A stretch of DNA of 64,000 nucleotides, taken from NCBI RefSeq assembly GCF_011207455.1, contig NZ_CP048877.1:674576-738575 (forward strand). Direction: 5' to 3'. The notes below the pieces were generated by a model. That model did not search any database. It was not told the DNA's origin and saw nothing but the letters and a program-made list of their open reading frames with translations. The stretch comes from Thermosulfuriphilus ammonigenes. GTDB lineage: Bacteria; Desulfobacterota; Thermodesulfobacteria; Thermodesulfobacteriales; ST65. Below are positions 34,020 to 43,110 of this stretch, piece after piece. The position numbers and the translations under genes are program-made. Position 1 is the first letter of the stretch. Every line of letters starts with the position of its first letter.

Positions 34020-35129
34020 ATGAAGAAAATTAAGATCCTTTTGGTCTTGCTCATAGCGGCCGTGGTGGTGGCCCTGGCCGTCCACCTGGTAAAAAAGAAA
34101 AAGGAGGCCCTGGCCAAGCTCCCGCCCCCGAAGGTCGTCCCCCTCCCGGTGGAGGTAGCCAAAGTAAAGTGGGGAAAATTGGCCGTTACCGAACACTATC
34201 TGGGAGAGATAAAACCCGTACTTGGAGCCAAGATCAGCTCCCGCATCTCGGGCTACCTCCTTGCGGTGACTAAATATGAAGGAGACCGGGTAAAAAAGGG
34301 AGAACTCCTGGCAAGGATCGATGATAAGCCCATTAGGGCCCGGATCTCGGCCCTTAAGGCCCAGATAGAAGCCGCCCAAACGAGTTTCCTTACCAAAAAG
34401 CGCATCTTTGAGCGTGACCGCATCCTTTACGAGAATAAGGCCATCTCCAAGGAGGCCTTTGAAATCTCAGAAGCCGCCTTCAAGGAGGCCAAGGCCCGGC
34501 TTAAGACCCTGGAGGCTGAACTTTCCGCCGCCAAAAACGACCTTTCCTACACCGTGATCAGAGCTCCCTTTAGCGGGGTGGTAACGGCCCGGCTCAAGGA
34601 ACCCGGAGAGCTGGCCCTTCCCGGAGTCCCCATCCTGGCCCTGGAGGAACCGACCAAAGGCTACCGGGTGTTCGTTCGTGTGCCCCAGACCAAGGCGGCC
34701 TCTTTCAGGCCCGGGGCCAGGGCCCTGCTCACCGAAGGGGAAAAGCGGCTTTCAGCAAGTATCTTTCGGGTGCACCCGGCGGTGGGGCCCGGGGAACTGG
34801 CCACAGTGGAGATCAGGCTTCCCAGCCGCCCCTTTGGGCTCCCTTCCGGAGCAAGGGTAGGCGTGGACCTTACGCTCAAAGAAGCGGAAGGGGCCATCGT
34901 CCCCTTAAGGGCCCTTCTTGAGAATGCAAACGAAACTTACGTCTTACGGGTAAAACCCGAAAAAGACGGCCTGGGAGAAATTGAAGCCGTAAAAGTCGAA
35001 CTCCTTGGCCGTTCAGGAGAGGAGGTCGCCCTGTCCGGCCCTCTCTCTAAGGGTGATCTCGTAGTGGTGGCCGAGGAATCCACCCTCCTCAGACTCCACC
35101 AAGGGGAGAAAGTGCGGCTGGAAAATTAG
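34020..35129 (+). CDS. RND efflux periplasmic adaptor (HlyD/MFP family)
   Basis: This 369-aa adaptor has an N-terminal membrane anchor (ILLVLLIAAVVVALAVHLV, residues 5-23), a biotinyl-lipoyl half motif SSRISGYLLAVTKYEGDRVKKGELLARID around 75-105, an alpha-hairpin (ALKAQIEAAQTSFLTKKRIF), and the second lipoyl half DLSYTVIRAPFSGVVTARL around 178-196. A membrane-proximal domain follows. It bridges the RND pump to the TolC-type channel. It has a GGAGGGG site. A toxin-antitoxin pair separates it from its RND partner. Confidence 0.92.
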   Translation: MKKIKILLVLLIAAVVVALAVHLVKKKKEALAKLPPPKVVPLPVEVAKVKWGKLAVTEHYLGEIKPVLGAKISSRISGYLLAVTKYEGDRVKKGELLARIDDKPIRARISALKAQIEAAQTSFLTKKRIFERDRILYENKAISKEAFEISEAAFKEAKARLKTLEAELSAAKNDLSYTVIRAPFSGVVTARLKEPGELALPGVPILALEEPTKGYRVFVRVPQTKAASFRPGARALLTEGEKRLSASIFRVHPAVGPGELATVEIRLPSRPFGLPSGARVGVDLTLKEAEGAIVPLRALLENANETYVLRVKPEKDGLGEIEAVKVELLGRSGEEVALSGPLSKGDLVVVAEESTLLRLHQGEKVRLEN

Positions 35130-35169
35130 CATAGTAAAATTTTCGGAAAATAAAGCAGGAGGAAATTTT

Positions 35170-35397
35170 ATGCTGGCCAAGCTTTCGGCTAAAAACCAGA
35201 TTACCATTCCCAAGAAGATTCTGGAGAAGCTTCCCCCAGTCAAATATTTCGAAATATCTCTGGAAGACGGGGTCATCGTTTTGCGCCCTATCCCGGAAAA
35301 TTCTCTGAGCCTTACTGAAATCCGGAAAAAAATGAAAAAACTCGGAATCACCGAAGAGACGGTGGCTGAGGCCATAAAATGGGCCAGAAAAAGATAA
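35170..35397 (+). CDS. AbrB/MazE-type antitoxin
   Basis: This 75-aa swapped-hairpin DNA-binding protein starts MLAKLSAKNQITIPKKILEK, the usual AbrB/MazE N-terminus, with a C-terminal helical tail (LTEIRKKMKKLGITEETVAEAI) that would bind and block the toxin. It has a strong AGGAGGAA site. It overlaps the PIN-domain gene by 19 bases, the standard antitoxin-first order. DNA binding to its own promoter is expected for the family. Confidence 0.85.
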   Translation: MLAKLSAKNQITIPKKILEKLPPVKYFEISLEDGVIVLRPIPENSLSLTEIRKKMKKLGITEETVAEAIKWARKR

Positions 35398-35810
35398 TCC
35401 GCGTAGTACTCGACACCAACGTAGTGGTCTCGGCCCTTCTTTTTGGAGGAACACCCGGGGAGTTGGTTTTTTGGTGGAAAAAAAGGCGCATAATCCCCCT
35501 TCTTTCAAAGGAAATATTAGACGATTACCTACGAGTGCTTGCTTATCCCAAATTTGAACTCACCAAAGAAGAAATCCTCTTCCTAATTACCAGGGAGATC
35601 CTTCCCTGGTTTGAAGTCGTGGAGAATATCACGGATAAAACCTCCTACGTCCCCGAAGACCCTGAAGACGACAAGTTTTTGCGTTGTGCCGTTTCCGGAA
35701 AGGCTGATTACCTGGTGAGCGGAGACCAGCATCTTTTAAAGCTCTCGGCCCCTCCGGTACCCGTCCTTTCGGTGCAGGAATTTTTAAGGCGACTCAAGGA
35801 GAAGTCATGA
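35379..35810 (+). CDS. PIN-domain toxin (VapC-like ribonuclease)
   Basis: This 143-aa PIN nuclease of the COG1569 type has its first catalytic Asp in VLDTNVVVSALLFGG at about residue 12, a conserved Glu in LSKEILDDYLRVL, and two further acidic residues in PEDPEDDKFLRCAVSGKADYLVSGD. All four catalytic acidic positions appear intact. Its stop overlaps the RND pump start by four bases, so transcription of the toxin and the pump are tied together. Confidence 0.87.
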   Translation: MGQKKIIRVVLDTNVVVSALLFGGTPGELVFWWKKRRIIPLLSKEILDDYLRVLAYPKFELTKEEILFLITREILPWFEVVENITDKTSYVPEDPEDDKFLRCAVSGKADYLVSGDQHLLKLSAPPVPVLSVQEFLRRLKEKS

Positions 35811-38800
35811 GTTTTGTAGAGCGTTATTTAAAAAATCCTTATCTCATTACTTCGCTTATCATCCTGGGCGTGGTCCTGGGGTTTCTTTCCTTCCGGGAGA
35901 TGCCCTTAAACCTATTTCCCGACGCCAACTACCCGAAGATCGCTGTGGTCCTGGTCTGGCCCGGGGCCTCGGCCGAAGACGTGGAAGATAAAGTGGCCCG
36001 TCGGGTGGAAAAGGAGCTCGCCACCCTTGACCTGGTGCGCAAAGTCCAGTCCTCCTCGCGGGACGAAGTGGCGGCGGTTTCCGTAGAGTTTGAATACGAA
36101 AAGGGCCTTGATTCGGCAGAAGTCGACGTCTCCGCCGCTCTTAACCGCATCTGGGCCTCCCTCCCCAAGGGGCTTCTTCCCGCACGCATCTTCCGGGTAA
36201 GCGACGCCACGGCCCCGGTCTGTACCCTTGCGGTCTATCCCAAACCCGGAGCACCCCTTGATCTGGCCAAGGTACGCCAGCTTGCCGACAACGAGCTCCG
36301 GGAGGCCCTCCTGCGCATCCCGGAAGTGGCCCAGGTGGAGGTCTTCGGGGGGTATTTCCCGGAAGTACGCCTTGAGGTGGACCGTGACAAACTTGCCCGC
36401 TACGGTCTTAACCTCTCCCAGGTCATCTCGGCCATCTACGCCGAAAATCTTAATATCCCGGGGGGGCTTCTTATCCGGAGCCACGACCAGATCCTCATTA
36501 AGGTAGCCGGCGAAAGGCTTGAAAAACAAAAACTCCTTGACCTGGTGGTGGCCCGCACCAAAAACGGCGAGATCCACCTGCGGGATATCGCCCGCCTTAA
36601 GACCCTTTACGCCGAAAGGGAGAGCCTCTTTCACGGAAACGGGAGACCGGCCATCGGCATCAACATCCTGCGCCCGGAAAAGGGCCACGTGACGGTAACC
36701 CTGGCCGGTCTCCACCGGGAACTTCCCAAGATCAAAAAAATGTTCCCTGAGCTCTCTTTTGAGGTGGCGGACACTCAGGAAAACCTCATCCGCACCTCCA
36801 TCTCCAACATGATCGACGCCTTAAGGGACGCGGTGGTCCTCACTGTAGGCGTGATTTTCATCATCCTTGCCCGCTGGCGGATGACGCTTCTTGCTGCCAT
36901 CTCTATCCCCTTCACCTATTTCATGACCTTTTTCGGGATGAGGCTCCTTGGCTTTGAGCTTAATATTGTGACTCTCACCGCCGTGATCGTGGCCGTGGGG
37001 CTTCTCCTTGACGACGCCATCGTGGTCATCGAAAACATCGACCGCCACCATCACCTGGGAAAGCCCCCTTTTCAGGCCGCCGTGGACGGGACAAAGGAGA
37101 TCTGGCTTGCGGATTTCGCCGGCACCATCACCACCGTGGCCGTGCTGGTGCCCATTCTTTTCATCGGGGGCTACGTGGAGAAGATCCTAAGGCAGTTTGC
37201 CTCAGTTCTCATCTTAGCCCTTCTTTCTTCCTATGTGGTCTCGATTACCGTGATCCCGCTTCTCTCTCAAAAGATCCTTAGAGGAGATGCCCGCCGGAAC
37301 GCCTTTGAACGCCTGCTCTATCGCGTAAGTGAAGGAATCCTTGAGCCTTTGAGAAACTTCTTCGTGGCCCTCTTTGACTTTGCGGTGACCAAAAGGCTTC
37401 TTTTCATCGGGCCTCTGGGGATAGGTCTTCTGGTCTTGAGCCTTAAGCAGATGCCCCTGGTGGGCAAGGACCTCATGCCCCCCATGGACACAGGGATCAT
37501 CAAGATCTCTTTTGAGACCGAGGCCAACACCTCCCTTGCCCAGACAGAAAAGATCGTGAACCAGATGGAAGAGATCATACGCGAGACCCCGGGTTTTATC
37601 CGTATGGCCACCATGGTGGGAAGCGAGCCCGGGGTGATCAGCTTCGGGGCGGAGAGGACCCCTCAGCAGGGGCTCATCACCGTCCATTTCATAGACCGCT
37701 TCCACCGCAAGGAGACCATCTGGCAGATCGAAGAGGAGCTTAGAGAAAAGTTCCTGCGTATCCCGGGACTCAGGTACGTGCACGTCTATGACTTTGGCGC
37801 CACCCCACTTTCTTCCATCGCCGCTCCGGTGGACGTTATGATCAGCGGGCCGGACCCAAAAGTACTCGATCGTCTGGCCGAAGAGGTAAAGACAAGACTT
37901 TACAAAGTCCGGGGGCTGGTCTCCATCTCCCGCAACTGGACGTTAGAGAAGAGAGAAATCGAACTCGTACTCAACCTGGAAAAGCTTGCCCGTTATAAAG
38001 TCTCTCCCCTTGAACTTGCCAGCACCGTGCGTGCGGCCTTCAGCGGCGCGGCGGCCTCAGTGCTAAGGGTGCCGGGGGAAGACGGCTACGTGATAAGGGT
38101 GCGCTTTCCAGAAGGAGAAAGGCGGACGCTCTCTGATCTTAAGACCTTAAAGATCCCCACCCCTGAGGGCCCTGTTCCTTTAAATGAACTTGCCACCTTC
38201 CAGGAGGTAAGGACCCTTACCGTCTATAAGCGCCAGGGGCTCTCCCCGGTGGTGGACGTCCTGGGTTACCGCTACACCACGGCCATCACCCACCTTCAGG
38301 GGCAGGTGAACCGGCTCCTGGCTGACCTCCCCCTTCCTCCGGGCTACCGCATAAGCCAGGAGGGGGAAAGCAAACACATGGGAGAGTCTTTTAGCCGCCT
38401 CAAAAAAGCCCTGATCTTGGCCCTGGTACTCCTCTACTTCTCCCTGGTGCCCACTTTCAAGTCGTTCTTAGATCCCTTGACCATTATGGTTGCCATACCG
38501 CTTTCCCTTATCGGGGCGGTCTGGGGACTTTTGATCGTGGGGCGGCACTTCTGTATGCCGGCGGCCATGGGGATGATCCTTCTGGCAGGAATCGTGGTCA
38601 ATAACTCCATCCTGCTTATCGACTTCATCAAAAGAGCCCGGGCCGAGGGCAAGGGCCGGCGGGAGGCCATCGAAGGAGCCATCAGGATCAGGACCCGCCC
38701 CATCATCATGACCGCCATGGGGACCATTACCGGCATGCTTCCCATCGCCGCCGAAAGGGCCTTAGGGCTTGAAAGGCTCTCGCCGCTTGCGGTGGTGGCC

Positions 38801-38911
38801 ATTGGTGGTCTTTTGGTGGCCACCCTCCTCACCTTGCTTTACGTGCCGCTCTTTTACACGCTTTTTGAGGATTTGAAAAAGAAAATAAGGAGAATAAGGG
38901 GGAATCAGTGA
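35807..38911 (+). CDS. RND-family efflux pump (AcrB-like inner-membrane transporter)
   Basis: This 1034-aa proton-driven transporter has the standard two-fold layout: helix 1 (LITSLIILGVVLGFLSF), a large periplasmic domain, helices 2-6 around residues 335-480, helix 7 near 530, a second periplasmic domain, and helices 8-12 at the end. The proton-relay acidic pair occurs in VGLLLDDAIVVIENIDRHHH (about residue 398-418), as in HAE-type pumps. The second half has GIVVNNSILLIDFIKRAR. Substrate is not deducible. Together with the TolC-type and MFP genes it forms one tripartite pump. Confidence 0.93.
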   Translation: MSFVERYLKNPYLITSLIILGVVLGFLSFREMPLNLFPDANYPKIAVVLVWPGASAEDVEDKVARRVEKELATLDLVRKVQSSSRDEVAAVSVEFEYEKGLDSAEVDVSAALNRIWASLPKGLLPARIFRVSDATAPVCTLAVYPKPGAPLDLAKVRQLADNELREALLRIPEVAQVEVFGGYFPEVRLEVDRDKLARYGLNLSQVISAIYAENLNIPGGLLIRSHDQILIKVAGERLEKQKLLDLVVARTKNGEIHLRDIARLKTLYAERESLFHGNGRPAIGINILRPEKGHVTVTLAGLHRELPKIKKMFPELSFEVADTQENLIRTSISNMIDALRDAVVLTVGVIFIILARWRMTLLAAISIPFTYFMTFFGMRLLGFELNIVTLTAVIVAVGLLLDDAIVVIENIDRHHHLGKPPFQAAVDGTKEIWLADFAGTITTVAVLVPILFIGGYVEKILRQFASVLILALLSSYVVSITVIPLLSQKILRGDARRNAFERLLYRVSEGILEPLRNFFVALFDFAVTKRLLFIGPLGIGLLVLSLKQMPLVGKDLMPPMDTGIIKISFETEANTSLAQTEKIVNQMEEIIRETPGFIRMATMVGSEPGVISFGAERTPQQGLITVHFIDRFHRKETIWQIEEELREKFLRIPGLRYVHVYDFGATPLSSIAAPVDVMISGPDPKVLDRLAEEVKTRLYKVRGLVSISRNWTLEKREIELVLNLEKLARYKVSPLELASTVRAAFSGAAASVLRVPGEDGYVIRVRFPEGERRTLSDLKTLKIPTPEGPVPLNELATFQEVRTLTVYKRQGLSPVVDVLGYRYTTAITHLQGQVNRLLADLPLPPGYRISQEGESKHMGESFSRLKKALILALVLLYFSLVPTFKSFLDPLTIMVAIPLSLIGAVWGLLIVGRHFCMPAAMGMILLAGIVVNNSILLIDFIKRARAEGKGRREAIEGAIRIRTRPIIMTAMGTITGMLPIAAERALGLERLSPLAVVAIGGLLVATLLTLLYVPLFYTLFEDLKKKIRRIRGNQ

Positions 38912-38968
38912 GAAAAAGATGGTTTTTATAAAAGTTTTGCCTTTTAAATAGCTCTTAGGAGGGTTTTT

Positions 38969-41380
38969 ATGAAGCTTAGATTATCTTTATTTTTGTTCCT
39001 TTTGTTTTTTTCTCCCTCCCTTGTTTTGGCCTTTCAATTTACCCCTCAAGTGGAAAAGCGATCTCTTCGCGAACAAAAAGTAAGAAAGTTCTTTTCCGTC
39101 TGCCCTCCCTTTTATTTAAGGGACGAAAAGGGGCAGATAATCGATCCGGTCCATAACAAGAACGCTGATGAGCCCTACAGCCCCAAAAAGACCTGTGGTC
39201 AATGTCACGACTACCAGCATATTACGAGCGCCTATCATTTTGAGCAGGGACGGCACGAAAAAATCCCTTCCTGGATGAAGGAGCGCTATCCCTGGGTCAA
39301 AAGTCCTGGCCAATATGGAGGCCGCTGGTGAAGTCCGGCTCCCCTTTTCCCGCAGTTGGCGGAAAAAAAGAATTCTTCAGCCAAAGAAATTGATCTTACC
39401 TCTTTTAAATTCGTGTTGGCTTGCGGGAAATGCCATCCTGGGGGTGGCCCTCTGGAGACGGACAGAGAAGGCCATCGATACGACAAATATATGCAGGAAA
39501 AGGGCTTGGTCTCCGGAGGGGTCAACGGCTTTGACGGGGATTATTACAAGGCCCACTGGGATAAGACGGGGGTTATAGAAGCCGATTGTCTTATCTGCCA
39601 CTTACCGGGATACCACTATGAAGAAAGAAATAAACAGATCAAGCTTTTAAATTTCCGTTGGGCGGCTACCGCAGGTGCGGGTTTAGGTCAAATTGTTGGT
39701 GCAGTAAAGGAAGGGACTTCTCCTCGCGTGGTTTATAATCTTCGCTTCTTTGACGCCAAAGGTCGGGTCAAACTGCATTTTGTAAAGGAAGTCCCCCGAG
39801 AAAATTGTCTCTTCTGCCACAAAGAAAGCGATTACAAGAAAAGAGGGGCCAGTTATAAGGCAAGGGACGACGTCCACACGCGGGCCGGGCTTAGATGTGT
39901 GGATTGTCACTGGGCCGGGAGCCGGGCCCGAGACCGAAGGATTGCCGGTCTAGAACTTCATGAAATAGGCAAAGGAGATGATCCGGGAGGCCACGTAAGG
40001 GATGATCTAGACAATACGGTAAGGCCGTGCCTTGATTGCCACGGAAAGGGCCTTCACGGAGCCCCCAAAGCCCTGCACCGTGGTCTTCCTCCGCGGCATT
40101 TGGAAAAATTGGCCTGTCAAACCTGCCACGTACCTTACCGGGCGGTCAAAGCGGCGCTTCTGCAGGACTCTACTCACTTTAATCCGGCTCCAGGCATTTC
40201 CCCTCCCCCTAAAAGGATTTGGACCTTTTATGGGCCCGACGCCAAACCTTGGAATTATTACGGAGAACTCCACCAGGAGGGGACCAAATTCCAGAGACCG
40301 TTTTTATATATCCCTGAAAAGGTCTGGTACAAAGGAAAAATTTGGCCCATGAACCGGGTGCACAGTGCCTGGGTTGGGTTCATCAAGCCGGGCCTTCCGG
40401 GCATTGATATGGTCTTTATGGTGGATTATTTCCGGATGTGGAAAGAACACCTTGCTGATCCCCAGAAGAATTTTCCCGCCTTAAACGAAATAAGAGACGA
40501 TAATCTAGACGGTGTGCCCGAAGTAAATAGGCCCGAAGAAATAAAGGCCCTCCTAAAAGAGGTCAAACGTTATCTTGAGCTTAAGGGAAAGTTCCCGAAA
40601 AAAGCCAGGCTCGTATTCGTCAAAGACGCCGCGTATACCGAAGACGGGAAAAACTGGACCCATCTCAAACACTTCCCCTGGGAGGCCACCCCTTACGCTT
40701 CGGTCTTTAAGTACTCCCATGATATTTATCCGGCTAAAGCGGCCCTCAGGAGCGAAGGGTGTGCAGATTGTCATAGTGGCCGTTCCCCCTTCTTTTATCG
40801 TCCGGTCCTTACTTCTCTGTGGGACGGACAGGGGAAGCTCTCTTTTAGACCGAATTACGAAATCCTTGGTTACTCCGCCTGGGCGGTAAAAGCCCTCACC
40901 TGGCGGCAAGAGGTACTTGAGCCGGTGATGTACTATGGGCTCCTTCTATTTTTCTTCGTTGTCGGCTTAAGCCTCGTCTTTTACGGACCACACTTAAAAA
41001 TAAACGATACCTCTCTTTCCCAGCGCCTAGCCTTTCTGATCTTGACCGTGGCGCTTCTTGGCCCGGCCTTAAGCGTTATCCTGGGCGGGTTTTTCGCCGC
41101 CTCTACTTTGGGCCACCTGGCTTCCCTTCACAAAGTGGTGGGGATTTTATGCGGACTGGCGGCCCTTTATCTCTTCTTTTCTCCAGGCCGAAAGGGCCTT
41201 CTTTTTGCCCTGGGAGCCTTACTCATCCTTTACCAAATCTTGACCGGAGCAGGGCTTTTCTTTTTACAGGGTGGTAATCTTCGCCAAATTATTTTTACCC
41301 TGCACGACCTCGGCGCCTTGCTCACGCTGGCCTGGGCCGGGGTGGTGCTCTTAGTTAATTCCTTTTGGAGGATAAAATGA
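38969..41380 (+). CDS. Membrane octaheme c-type cytochrome, candidate selenoprotein (in-frame UGA, U121)
   Basis: Read through a TGA at 39329-39331, this is one 803-aa protein. A signal peptide (residues 1-21) is followed by eight CxxCH heme sites at about residues 76, 152, 207, 280, 310, 354, 383 and 598, then five C-terminal membrane helices from about residue 645. The UGA lies in GQYGGRW-U121-SPAPLFPQL, between heme sites 1 and 2, and the frame continues without shift. Without read-through the product would be a monoheme fragment and a leaderless 674-aa remainder lacking export. A 9-pair hairpin with loop AGTTG starts 23 bases after the UGA. The role is probably electron transfer between the quinone pool and periplasmic or extracellular acceptors. 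The TSUP permease start overlaps its stop. Confidence 0.78.
39345..39367 (+). other. SECIS-like hairpin in the cytochrome gene
   Basis: CCGC (39350-39353) pairs with GCGG (39359-39362) around loop AGTTG, and after one C-A mismatch TTTT pairs with AAAA. The loop begins at the 23rd base past the UGA and has G in its second position, as in characterised bacterial SECIS elements. Confidence 0.6.
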
Positions 41381-42123
41381 CCAAGTCTCTCACCATCATG
41401 ACGGCTGGACTTTTCGGTCTGGCCTTTATCTCCGGGATGCTGGGGTTGGGGGTGGCCTTTGCTGCGGTACCCTTTCTCTCCTTCTTTCTTCCGGACCTGG
41501 TCAACCAGGTCCAGCCCCTGACCCTTTTTCTAAACGGGCTCACGGCCCTTTTTGCCACCTTCGGGTTTGCGAGAAGCGGCTACGTGGAGTGGAAAAAGGC
41601 CATCCCTCTTGCCGTAGTCACCACCGCCGCGGCGCCGGTGGGGGCCTTTCTCACCCGGTTTATCCCGGTAATGGTCATCTGGGTGGCCTACCTCCTTTCG
41701 GTAAGCTATCTGGCCTACCGGCTCTTTAAGCCCGTAAAAGGCGAGGAGGGCCGCAAAGAAAATTTTAAACTGGCCCTTATTTTGGCGGTTCCCATCTCGG
41801 TGCTCGCCGGTTTTCTGGGCATCGGCCCGGGATTCCTCCTTATGCCCACCCTCATTCTTTTGGGGTTTGAGCCCAAGAAGGCCGCGGGAATCAATGCCTT
41901 TGCCGTAACCCCGCCTTCTTTTTCGGCCCTGATCCCCCACCTCAGCACCGCTAAGTGGGACCCGGTCTTAACGGCCTCTTTGATTGGTGCAGGGGTGGTG
42001 GGAGCCTTTCTCGGGGCGCGCTTCACCAGCCTCTACGTCCCCAGCAACCGCCTGAAACAGCTTTTCGGCCTGCTTATCGTGGTGATGACGGCTTACAAGA
42101 TTTACACCCTTTTAGGAGGTTAG
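41377..42123 (+). CDS. TSUP-family (TauE/SafE) permease
   Basis: This 248-aa membrane protein has about eight helices and the repeated family motif seen in MLGLGVAFAAVPFLSFFLPDL near the N-terminus and again as GFLGIGPGFLLMPTLILLGFEPKKAAGINAFAVTP at about 150-185. TSUP proteins move sulfite, sulfoacetate, thiosulfate or similar anions. I place the start at ATG 41377 with GGAGGA five bases before it; this overlaps the cytochrome stop (ATGA). Coupling to a membrane cytochrome suggests a sulfur-compound role, which is inference. Confidence 0.88.
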   Translation: MTKSLTIMTAGLFGLAFISGMLGLGVAFAAVPFLSFFLPDLVNQVQPLTLFLNGLTALFATFGFARSGYVEWKKAIPLAVVTTAAAPVGAFLTRFIPVMVIWVAYLLSVSYLAYRLFKPVKGEEGRKENFKLALILAVPISVLAGFLGIGPGFLLMPTLILLGFEPKKAAGINAFAVTPPSFSALIPHLSTAKWDPVLTASLIGAGVVGAFLGARFTSLYVPSNRLKQLFGLLIVVMTAYKIYTLLGG

Positions 42124-42125
42124 CT

Positions 42126-42863
42126 ATGAAGCATGTCTGGGCCATATTTTTTATCGCTTTCTTTATCGCAACCCCGGCCCTGGCTGGGGAGGGGGCTACG
42201 GACAATTCTCCGGATTGGTTTTTTCCCAAATGGGCGGCCGAAGCCCCTAATAACAAGCCCATTAAGGTGCTTGATACTGAGGCTCCGCTGGGGCGTTACG
42301 CCCTGAAGACCAAGGAGATCGGGCTTAAGGACCTGGCCCGCATCCACGGCCACCTCTGCGACGGGCTGGCCTTTGCCTTCGTAGCCATAAGAGAGGCCCT
42401 CTTAAAGCTCTTTCCTAACGGAGTGGTGGACCGGACGGACATAAGGGTGGTCACCAGAAATAGCCCCTGCTTTGTGGACGCCGCTACCCTTATGACCAGG
42501 GCCCGGATCAACTTCATGACCGTGAGGGTGGATAACTCCCTGGGCTGGGAATTCATCGTCCAGAAAATCTCTACGGGAGAGGCCTACCGGGTAAGGCTTA
42601 AATCGGGCTTCATTCCCCGGGATTTTGAAGAGATCGAAAAAGAAATCAGGGCCCGGCGCAAGAAGGGGCTTCCGGTCTCCGCCAAAGAGATTGACCACTA
42701 CGAGGAGCTTCTTTCGGCCTTTATCCGCAAGCTCCTCTATACTCCGCCTGAATGGTTCATTATCGTTGAGCGGCTCCCCCACTATGAGTTCCGCTTCCTG
42801 GATCTTTTGGCCCCGCGTGGAGACATTATCAATAAAAACGTGCCAATGGGAATTCATTCCTAA
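42126..42863 (+). CDS. Exported FmdE-family protein
   Basis: This 245-aa protein has a clear signal peptide (MKHVWAIFFIAFFIATPALA) and an FmdE domain. The domain is named after formylmethanofuran dehydrogenase subunit E and shows IHGHLCDGLAFAFVAIREAL (metal-type His/Cys site) at about residues 73-92, NSPCFVDAATLMTRAR at about 113-128, and FRV-type later strands. Secreted FmdE proteins are not dehydrogenase subunits; a metal-binding or sensing role outside the cytoplasm is inferred. Start is ATG 42126, two bases after the TSUP stop, with AGGAGG. Confidence 0.82.
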   Translation: MKHVWAIFFIAFFIATPALAGEGATDNSPDWFFPKWAAEAPNNKPIKVLDTEAPLGRYALKTKEIGLKDLARIHGHLCDGLAFAFVAIREALLKLFPNGVVDRTDIRVVTRNSPCFVDAATLMTRARINFMTVRVDNSLGWEFIVQKISTGEAYRVRLKSGFIPRDFEEIEKEIRARRKKGLPVSAKEIDHYEELLSAFIRKLLYTPPEWFIIVERLPHYEFRFLDLLAPRGDIINKNVPMGIHS

Positions 42864-43110
42864 CCCGGTTTTTTCCCATAAGGAGTAGTTTCAGAGCACT
42901 CTCTTGGGCCTTTTCTCCTGAATAGCCCCTTCCCTTGAGGCCATATAATAAAGCAAAAAACGCAATTTTTTTCGAAAAATACTCATAATTTGCAAAAAAC
43001 CTTTTTGTTATTGCTTAAATTTTACTCTTTATTTATAGCCTTCTTTAAGTGTCGGCCTCTTTAGGCCATTAATCAAAAATTAAAAGATCGAATTATTTAA
43101 GAGGGAGGTC

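Noticed and set aside
35912-36715. 267-codon minus-strand open frame opposite the RND pump gene
   Set aside because: Antisense shadow in GC-rich coding DNA; no ribosome site or known motif.
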